Source: Auanema rhodensis
Taxonomy: Eukaryota > Nematoda > Chromadorea > Rhabditida > Rhabditidae
Assembly (NCBI GenBank): GCA_964057225.1
Contig: OZ059900.1
Coordinates: 1,994,501-2,058,500, forward strand
Length of the DNA stretch: 64,000 bases
Direction: 5' to 3'
In this document: piece after piece, positions 54,405 through 64,000 of the stretch
How the letters are laid out: every line of letters starts with the position of its first letter
How positions within the stretch are numbered: the first letter of the stretch is position 1
Notes under the pieces: model-generated
Told to the model about the DNA's origin: nothing
Database searches by the model: none
The model's input: only the letters and a program-made list of their open reading frames with translations
Position numbers and translations under genes: made by a program

Positions 54405-56354
54405 TATTCATTTTGATCAAAAAAGGTCGAAAATAGAAAGAATTTTTGAAATTTACGAGTTTTGAATCTAATTTGGCTAAATCGCTCATATATATGATCA
54501 AAAGCATAGTTTTACTGTCTATGATAACAAAAGTCTTCAAATATACACTAATAATGATTAAATCACTGAATTTCACTCAAATAGCATTACTACACTAAGT
54601 ATGGTCGTTTTCATGCCTTTAACACCATATACTCACCGATTTTTGGTACAAAATCTGTAATACTTGTAAATTTTGATCATATTCGTTAAGATTCGAGAAT
54701 CAAACACACAATACACGAAATAAGTTTATTTTTACGAGTTTGCACTGATATTTATTCATTTTGATCAAAAAAGGTCGAAAATAGAAAGAATTTTTGAAAT
54801 TTCCGAGTTTTGAGTCTAATTTGGCTAAATCGCTCATATATATGATCAAAAGCATAGTTTTATTGTCTATGACAACAAAAGTCATCAATTAAACGCTAGT
54901 GATGTTTAAATACTGAATTTCGCTCAAATAGCATTACTACACTAAGTATGGTCGTTTTTATGCCTTTAACACCATATACTCACCGATTTTTGGTACAAAA
55001 TCTGTAATACTCGTAAATTTTGATCATATTCGTTAAGATTTGAGAATCAAACACACAATAAACAAAATCAGTCTATTTTTATGAGCTTGCACTGATATAT
55101 ATTCATTTTGATCAAAAAAGGTCGAAAATAGAAAGAATTTTTGAATTTTCCGAGTTTTGAGTCCAATTGGGCTAAATCGCTCATATATATGATCAAAAGC
55201 ATAGTTTTATTGTCTATAACAACAAAAGTCATCAATTAAACGCTAGTGATGTTTAAATACTGAATTTCACTCAAATAGCATTACTACACTAAGTATGGTC
55301 GTTTTTATGCCTTTAACACCATATACTCACCGATTTTTGGTACAAAATCTGTGATACTCGTAAATTTTGATCATATTCGGTGAGATTCGAGAATCAAACA
55401 CACAATACACAAAATAAGTTTATTTTTACGAGTTTGCACTGATATTTATTCATTTTGATCAAAAAAGGTCGAAAATAGAAAGAATTTTTGAAATTTCCGA
55501 GTTTTGAGTCTAATTTGGCTAAATCGCTCATATATATGATCAAAAGCATAGTTTTGTTGTCTATGACAACAAAAGTCATCAATTAAACGCTAGTGATGTT
55601 TAAATACTGAATTTCGCTCAAATAGCATTACTACACTAAGTATGGTCGTTTTTATGCCTTTAACACCATATACTCACCGATTTTTGGTACAAAATCTGTA
55701 ATACTCGTAAATTTTGATCATATTCGTTAAGATTTGAGAATCAAACATACAATACACAAAATCAGTCTATTTTTATGAGCTTGCACTGATATATACTCAT
55801 TTTGATCAAAAAAGGTCGAAAATAGAAAGAATTTTTGAAATTTACGAGTTTTGAATCTAATTTGGCTAAATCGCTCATATATATGATCAAAAGCATAGTT
55901 TTACTGTCTATGATAACAAAAGTCTTCAAATATACACTAATAATGATTAAATCACTGAATTTCACTCAAATAGCATTACTACACTAAGTATGGTCGTTTT
56001 CATGCCTTTAACACCATATACTCACCGATTTTTGGTACAAAATCTGTGATACTCGTAAATTCTGATCATATTTGGTGAGATTCGAGAATCAAACACACAA
56101 TACACGAAATCAGTCTATTTTTATGAGCTTGCACTGATATATATTCATTTTGATCAAAAAAGGTCGAAAATAGAAAGAATTTTTGAAATTTCCGAGTTTT
56201 TAGTCTAATTTGGCTAAATCGCTCATATATATGATCAAAAGCATAGTTTTATTGTCTATGACAACAAAAGTCATAAATTAAACGCTAGTGATGTTTAAAT
56301 ACTGATTTTCGCTCAAATAGCATTACTACACTAAGTATGGTCGTTTTTATGCCT

Positions 56355-58330
56355 TTAACACCATATACTCACCGATTTTTGGTACAAAATCTGTGATACT
56401 CGTAAATTTTGATCATATTCGGTGAGATTCGAGGATCGAACACACAATACACGAAATATGTTTATTTTGACGAGTTTGCACTGATATTTATTCATTTTGA
56501 TCAAAAAAGGTCGAAAATAGAAAGAATTTTTGAAATTTCCGAGTTTTGAGTCTAATTTGGCTAAATCGCTCATATACATGATCAGAAGCATAGTTTTATT
56601 GTCTATGACAACAAAAGTCATCAATTAAACGCTAGTGATGTTTAAATACTGATTTTCGCTCAAATAGCATTACTACACTAAGTATGGTCGTTTTTATGCC
56701 TTTAACACCATATACTCACCGATTTTTGGTACAAAATCTGTAATACTCGTAAATTTTGATCATATTAGTTAAGATTTGAAAATCAAACACACAATAAACA
56801 AAATCAGTCTATTTTTATGAGCTTGCACTGATATATATTCATTTTGATCAAAAAAGGTCGAAAATAGAAAGAATTTTTGAAATTTACGAGTTTTGAGTCT
56901 AATTTGGCTAAATCGCTCATATATATGATCAAAAGCATAGTTTTACTGTCTATGATAACAAAAGTCTTCAAATATACACTAATAATGTGTAAATCACTGA
57001 ATTTCACTCAAATGCATTACTACACTAAGTATGGTCGTTTTTATGCCTTTAACACCATATACTCACCGATTTTTGGTACAAAATCTGTAATACTTGTAAA
57101 TTTTGATCATATTCGTTAAGATTCGAGAATCAAACACACAATACACGAAATAAGTTTATTTTTACGAGTTTGCACTGATATTTATTCATTTTGATCAAAA
57201 AAGGTCGAAAATAGAAAGAATTTTTGAAATTTCCGAGTTTTGAGTCTAATTTGGCTAAATTGCTCATATACATGATCAGAAGCATAGTTTTATTGTCTCT
57301 GACAACAAAAGTCATCAATTAAACGCTAGTGATGTTTAAATACTGATTTTCGCTCAAATAGCATTACTACACTAAGTATGGTCGTTTTTATGCCTTTAAC
57401 ACCATATACTCACCGATTTTTGGTACAAAATCTGTAATACTCGTAAATTTTGATCATATTCGTTAAGATTTGAGAATCAAACACACAATAAACAAAATCA
57501 GTCTATTTTTATGAGCTTGCACTGATATATATTCATTTTGATCAAAAAAGGTCGAAAATAGAAAGAATTTTTGAATTTTCCGAGTTTTGAGTCTAATTTG
57601 GCTAAATCGCTCATATATATGATCAAAAGCATAGTTTTATTGTCTATGACAACAAAAGTCATCAATTAAACGCTAGTGATGTTTAAATACTGAATTTCAC
57701 TCAAATAGCATTACTACACTAAGTATGGTCGTTTTTATGCCTTTAACACCATATACTCACCGATTTTTGGTACAAAATCTGTGATACTCGTAAATTTTGA
57801 TCATATTCGGTGAGATTCGAGGATCGAACACACAATACACGAAATATGTTTATTTTGACGAGTTTGCACTGATATTTATTCATTTTGATCAAAAAAGGTC
57901 GAAAATAGAAAGAATTTTTGAAATTTCCGAGTTTTGAGTCTAATTTGGCTAAATCGCTCATATACATGATCAGAAGCATAGTTTTATTGTCTATGACAAC
58001 AAAAGTCATCAATTAAACGCTAGTGATGTTTAAATACTGATTTTCGCTCAAATAGCATTACTACACTAAGTATGGTCGTTTTTATGCCTTTAACACCATA
58101 TACTCACCGATTTTTGGTACAAAATCTGTAATACTCGTAAATTTTGATCATATTCGTTAAGATTTGAAAATCAAACACACAATAAACAAAATCAGTCTAT
58201 TTTTATGAGCTTGCACTGATATATATTCATTTTGATCAAAAAAGGTCGAAAATAGAAAGAATTTTTGAAATTTACGAGTTTTGAATCTAATTTGGCTAAA
58301 TCGCTCATATATATGATCAAAAGCATAGTT
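56355..58330. repeat. Recurrence of the 45.7-47.6 kb segment
   Basis: This stretch matches 45675 to about 47650 at a constant offset of 10,680 bases (9,375 after removing the transposon, or 27 monomers). It includes the CTCAAATGCATTAC deletion (57006) and the GTCTCTGACAAC variant (near 57296). A private change, CATATTAGTTAAG, is seen near 56762 and again near 60581 but not in the left partner. The match stops near 58330, where the block after AGCATAG switches type. Confidence 0.8.
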
Positions 58331-61300
58331 TTATTGTCTATGACAACAAAAGTCATCAATTAAACGCTAGTGATGTTTAAATACTGAATTTCGCTCAAAT
58401 AGCATTACTACACTAAGTATGGTCGTTTTCATGCCTTTAACACCATATACTCACCGATTTTTGGTACAAAATCTGTAATACTTGTAAATTTTGATCATAT
58501 TTGTTAAGATTTGAAAATCAAACACACAATAAACAAAATCAGTCTATTTTTATGAGCTTGCACTGATATATATTCATTTTGATCAAAAAAGGTCGAAAAT
58601 AGAAAGAATTTTTGAAATTTACGAGTTTTGAATCTAATTTGGCTAAATCGCTCATATACATGATCAGAAGCATAGTTTTATTGTCTATGACAACAAAAGT
58701 CATCAATTAAACGCTAGTGATGTTTAAATACTGATTTTCGCTCAAATAGCATTACTACACTAAGTATGGTCGTTTTTATGCCTTTAACACCATATACTCA
58801 CCGATTTTTGGTACAAAATCTGTAATACTCGTAAATTTTGATCATATTCGTTAAGATTTGAGAATCAAACACACAATAAACAAAATCAGTCTATTTTTAT
58901 GAGCTTGCACTGATATATATTCATTTTGATCAAAAAAGGTCGAAAATAGAAAGAATTTTTGAATTTTCCGAGTTTTGAGTCCAATTGGGCTAAATCGCTC
59001 ATATATATGATCAAAAGCATAGTTTTATTGTCTATAACAACAAAAGTCATCAATTAAACGCTAGTGATGTTTAAATACTGAATTTCACTCAAATAGCATT
59101 ACTACACTAAGTATGGTCGTTTTTATGCCTTTAACACCATATACTCACCGATTTTTGGTACAAAATCTGTGATACTCGTAAATTTTGATCATATTCGGTG
59201 AGATTCGAGAATCAAACACACAATACACAAAATAAGTTTATTTTTACGAGTTTGCACTGATATTTATTCATTTTGATCAAAAAAGGTCGAAAATAGAAAG
59301 AATTTTTGAAATTTCCGAGTTTTGAGTCTAATTTGGCTAAATCGCTCATATATATGATCAAAAGCATAGTTTTGTTGTCTATGACAACAAAAGTCATCAA
59401 TTAAACGCTAGTGATGTTTAAATACTGAATTTCGCTCAAATAGCATTACTACACTAAGTATGGTCGTTTTTATGCCTTTAACACCATATACTCACCGATT
59501 TTTGGTACAAAATCTGTAATACTCGTAAATTTTGATCATATTCGTTAAGATTTGAGAATCAAACATACAATACACAAAATCAGTCTATTTTTATGAGCTT
59601 GCACTGATATATATTCATTTTGATCAAAAAAGGTCGAAAATAGAAAGAATTTTTGAAATTTACGAGTTTTGAATCTAATTTGGCTAAATCGCTCATATAT
59701 ATGATCAAAAGCATAGTTTTACTGTCTATGATAACAAAAGTCTTCAAATATACACTAATAATGATTAAATCACTGAATTTCACTCAAATAGCATTACTAC
59801 ACTAAGTATGGTCGTTTTCATGCCTTTAACACCATATACTCACCGATTTTTGGTACAAAATCTGTAATACTTGTAAATTTTGATCATATTCGTTAAGATT
59901 CGAGAATCAAACACACAATACACGAAATAAGTTTATTTTTACGAGTTTGCACTGATATTTATTCATTTTGATCAAAAAAGGTCGAAAATAGAAAGAATTT
60001 TTGAAATTTCCGAGTTTTGAGTCTAATTTGGCTAAATCGCTCATATATATGATCAAAAGCATAGTTTTATTGTCTATGACAACAAAAGTCATCAATTAAA
60101 CGCTAGTGATGTTTAAATACTGAATTTCGCTCAAATAGCATTACTACACTAAGTATGGTCGTTTTTATGCCTTTAACACCATATACTCACCGATTTTTGG
60201 TACAAAATCTGTAATACTTGTAAATTTTGATCATATTCGTTAAGATTTGAAAATCAAACACACAATAAACAAAATCAGTCTATTTTTATGAGCTTGCACT
60301 GATATTTATTCATTTTGATCAAAAAAGGTCGAAAATAGAAAGAATTTTTGAAATTTCCGAGTTTTGAGTCTAATTTGGCTAAATCGCTCATATACATGAT
60401 CAGAAGCATAGTTTTATTGTCTATGACAACAAAAGTCATCAATTAAACGCTAGTGATGTTTAAATACTGATTTTCGCTCAAATAGCATTACTACACTAAG
60501 TATGGTCGTTTTTATGCCTTTAACACCATATACTCACCGATTTTTGGTACAAAATCTGTAATACTCGTAAATTTTGATCATATTAGTTAAGATTTGAAAA
60601 TCAAACACACAATAAACAAAATCAGTCTATTTTTATGAGCTTGCACTGATATATATTCATTTTGATCAAAAAAGGTCGAAAATAGAAAGAATTTTTGAAA
60701 TTTACGAGTTTTGAGTCTAATTTGGCTAAATCGCTCATATATATGATCAAAAGCATAGTTTTACTGTCTATGACAACAAAAGTCATCAATTAAACGCTAG
60801 TGATGTTTAAATACTGAATTTCACTCAAATAGCATTACTACACTAAGTATGGTCGTTTTTATGCCTTTAACACCATATACTCACCGATTTTTGGTACAAA
60901 ATCTGTGATACTCGTAAATTTTGATCATATTCGTTAAGATTCGAGAATCAAACACACAATACACGAAATAAGTTTATTTTTACGAGTTTGCACTGATATT
61001 TATTCATTTTGATCAAAAAAGGTCGAAAATAGAAAGAATTTTTGAAATTTCCGAGTTTTGAGTCTAATTTGGCTAAATTGCTCATATACATGATCAGAAG
61101 CATAGTTTTATTGTCTCTGACAACAAAAGTCATCAATTAAACGCTAGTGATGTTTAAATACTGATTTTCGCTCAAATAGCATTACTACACTAAGTATGGT
61201 CGTTTTTATGCCTTTAACACCATATACTCACCGATTTTTGGTACAAAATCTGTAATACTCGTAAATTTTGATCATATTCGTTAAGATTTGAGAATCAAAC

Positions 61301-61560
61301 ACACAATAAACAAAATCAGTCTATTTTTATGAGCTTGCACTGATATATATTCATTTTGATCAAAAAAGGTCGAAAATAGAAAGAATTTTTGAATTTTCCG
61401 AGTTTTGAGTCTAATTTGGCTAAATCGCTCATATATATGATCAAAAGCATAGTTTTATTGTCTATGACAACAAAAGTCATCAATTAAACGCTAGTGATGT
61501 TTAAATACTGAATTTCACTCAAATAGCATTACTACACTAAGTATGGTCGTTTTTATGCCT

Positions 61561-64000
61561 TTAACACCATATACTCACCGATTTTTGGTACAAAATCTGT
61601 GATACTCGTAAATTTTGATCATATTCGGTGAGATTCGAGGATCGAACACACAATACACGAAATATGTTTATTTTGACGAGTTTGCACTGATATTTATTCA
61701 TTTTGATCAAAAAAGGTCGAAAATAGAAAGAATTTTTGAAATTTCCGAGTTTTGAGTCTAATTTGGCTAAATCGCTCATATACATGATCAGAAGCATAGT
61801 TTTATTGTCTATGACAACAAAAGTCATCAATTAAACGCTAGTGATGTTTAAATACTGATTTTCGCTCAAATAGCATTACTACACTAAGTATGGTCGTTTT
61901 TATGCCTTTAACACCATATACTCACCGATTTTTGGTACAAAATCTGTAATACTCGTAAATTTTGATCATATTCGTTAAGATTTGAAAATCAAACACACAA
62001 TAAACAAAATCAGTCTATTTTTATGAGCTTGCACTGATATATATTCATTTTGATCAAAAAAGGTCGAAAATAGAAAGAATTTTTGAAATTTACGAGTTTT
62101 GAATCTAATTTGGCTAAATCGCTCATATATATGATCAAAAGCATAGTTTTACTGTCTATGATAACAAAAGTCTTCAAATATACACTAATAATGATTAAAT
62201 CACTGAATTTCACTCAAATAGCATTACTACACTAAGTATGGTCGTTTTCATGCCTTTAACACCATATACTCACCGATTTTTGGTACAAAATCTGTAATAC
62301 TTGTAAATTTTGATCATATTCGTTAAGATTCGAGAATCAAACACACAATACACGAAATAAGTTTATTTTTACGAGTTTGCACTGATATTTATTCATTTTG
62401 ATCAAAAAAGGTCGAAAATAGAAAGAATTTTTGAAATTTCCGAGTTTTGAGTCTAATTTGGCTAAATCGCTCATATATATGATCAAAAGCATAGTTTTAT
62501 TGTCTATGACAACAAAAGTCATAAATTAAACGCTAGTGATGTTTAAATACTGATTTTCGCTCAAATAGCATTACTACACTAAGTATGGTCGTTTTTATGC
62601 CTTTAACACCATATACTCACCGATTTTTGGTACAAAATCTGTAATACTCGTAAATTTTGATCATATTCGTTAAGATTTGAGAATCAAACACACAATAAAC
62701 AAAATCAGTCTATTTTTATGAGCTTGCACTGATATATATTCATTTTGATCAAAAAAGGTCGAAAATAGAAAGAATTTTTGAATTTTCCGAGTTTTGAGTC
62801 CAATTGGGCTAAATCGCTCATATATATGATCAAAAGCATAGTTTTATTGTCTATAACAACAAAAGTCGTCAATTAAACGCTAGTGATGTTTAAATACTGA
62901 ATTTCACTCAAATAGCATTACTACACTAAGTATGGTCGTTTTTATGCCTTTAACACCATATACTCACCGATTTTTGGTACAAAATCTGTGATACTCGTAA
63001 ATTTTGATCATATTCGGTGAGATTCGAGAATCAAACACACAATACACAAAATAAGTTTATTTTTACGAGTTTGCACTGATATTTATTCATTTTGATCAAA
63101 AAAGGTCGAAAATAGAAAGAATTTTTGAAATTTCCGAGTTTTGAGTCTAATTTGGCTAAATCGCTCATATACATGATCAGAAGCATAGTTTTATTGTCTA
63201 TGACAACAAAAGTCATCAATTAAACGCTAGTGATGTTTAAATACTGATTTTCGCTCAAATAGCATTACTACACTAAGTATGGTCGTTTTTATGCCTTTAA
63301 CACCATATACTCACCGATTTTTGGTACAAAATCTGTAATACTCGTAAATTTTGATCATATTCGTTAAGATTTGAAAATCAAACACACAATAAACAAAATC
63401 AGTCTATTTTTATGAGCTTGCACTGATATATATTCATTTTGATCAAAAAAGGTCGAAAATAGAAAGAATTTTTGAAATTTACGAGTTTTGAATCTAATTT
63501 GGCTAAATCGCTCATATATATGATCAAAAGCATAGTTTTACTGTCTATGATAACAAAAGTCTTCAAATATACACTAATAATGATTAAATCACTGAATTTC
63601 ACTCAAATAGCATTACTACACTAAGTATGGTCGTTTTCATGCCTTTAACACCATATACTCACCGATTTTTGGTACAAAATCTGTAATACTTGTAAATTTT
63701 GATCATATTCGTTAAGATTCGAGAATCAAACACACAATACACGAAATAAGTTTATTTTTACGAGTTTGCACTGATATTTATTCATTTTGATCAAAAAAGG
63801 TCGAAAATAGAAAGAATTTTTGAAATTTCCGAGTTTTGAGTCTAATTTGGCTAAATCGCTCATATATATGATCAAAAGCATAGTTTTATTGTCTATGACA
63901 ACAAAAGTCATCAATTAAACGCTAGTGATGTTTAAATACTGAATTTCGCTCAAATAGCATTACTACACTAAGTATGGTCGTTTTTATGCCTTTAACACCA
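61561..64000. repeat. Partial further copy of the 8-mer unit at the window edge
   Basis: From 61561 the order of monomer types follows that of 47063 onward with the same internal spacings (449, 776, 1,470 and 1,838 bases to successive landmarks). It has private changes, for example GTCATAAATT near 62517 and the ATACATGATCAG form near 63170. It is cut by the end of the window. Confidence 0.7.

Larger units (their letters stand above)
52619..56354. repeat. Third 8-mer copy, carrying the transposon and missing one monomer
   Basis: This block lines up with 47063-49840 and 49841-52618 up to 53099, is interrupted by the transposon, and then continues at the same offsets, with AGTTTTGTTGTCTATG near 55549 and GATATATACTCATTTTG near 55789. 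Without the transposon it is 2,431 bases, 347 fewer than its sisters. The absent monomer corresponds to about 49560-49906 of the first copy. Confidence 0.85.
54403..64000. repeat. Satellite DNA array, right part
   Basis: The same satellite resumes in the same orientation and in the same monomer phase directly after the transposon. The monomer cut by the insertion is completed here, and joining 53099 to 54405 restores the usual ACTGATATATATTCATTTTG sequence. The array continues to the window edge, with its last landmark at 63961. Most units here are 347 bp and carry the AAATACTGA form. No unique sequence or gene is visible. Confidence 0.98.

Noticed and set aside
54388-54576. Satellite frame that reads into the transposon end
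   Set aside because: The ordinary satellite frame runs a few codons into the right inverted repeat and stops. The junction is accidental and not a fusion gene.
1-64000. CRISPR array
   Set aside because: The repeats are about 347 bp, directly contiguous and without unique spacers. This is a satellite array.
1-64000. Match to a named satellite family (such as the Drosophila 359-bp or Tribolium 360-bp satellites)
   Set aside because: The length is similar, but I could not recognise sequence identity. A search of Repbase or Dfam would decide it.

Overview
The window is one long, AT-rich satellite DNA array with a single DNA transposon inserted in it. There are no host genes, RNA genes or CRISPR arrays. 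Aligning the recurring landmark TACTACACTAAGTATGGTCG from its first occurrence (101) to its last (63961), and removing the transposon, leaves 62,555 bases. Because nearly every unit measures 347 or 348 bp, that must be 180 head-to-tail monomers (mean 347.5 bp). The array runs off both ends of the window. Monomers that are not neighbours in a duplication differ at a modest number of fixed variant sites. Many blocks of 1 to 12 monomers are repeated almost without change, which is the mark of higher-order repeats and of turnover by unequal exchange or gene conversion.

Layout. From 1 to about 39.4 kb there is an irregular patchwork: a 348-bp monomer doublet and a 695-bp dimer (4.2-6 kb), two trimer duplications (12-14 kb and 14.8-16.9 kb), tetramer and pentamer duplications (20-26 kb), a roughly 3-kb segment repeated 4,172 bp away (24.3-31.5 kb), 696-bp dimers (31.5-32.9 kb) and a 1,392-bp tetramer (35.3-38 kb). 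An older roughly 1.8-kb segment recurs 9,386 bp away (101-1910 and 9487-11296). From about 39.4 kb to the end the array is built of larger units: a 9-mer of 3,127 bp, then an 8-mer of 2,778 bp in two complete copies and a third copy that carries the transposon and lacks one monomer. Further partial copies reach 64 kb. About 69% of monomers left of 40.4 kb are 348 bp long but only about 23% right of it, so the window straddles two differently homogenised domains.

The transposon (53100-54402, 1,303 bp) has 26-bp perfect terminal inverted repeats, a TA target duplication and one uninterrupted 346-codon transposase gene on the minus strand. Its catalytic aspartates (146, 242, 280) have a 37-residue second spacing, which is the DD37D (maT/mori-type) branch of the Tc1/mariner superfamily. 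It looks intact. Sister copies of the same satellite block without it preserve the exact empty site.

Organism. A long monotonous satellite plus a mariner-type element points to eukaryotic heterochromatin, probably centromeric or pericentromeric. An arthropod is my best guess from the transposon family and base composition, with nematodes and other invertebrates also possible. I cannot name the species or match the satellite to a known family. I do not see a new multi-gene system here. The points of interest are the array's evolutionary structure, its phased A/T tracts and the possibly active transposon.
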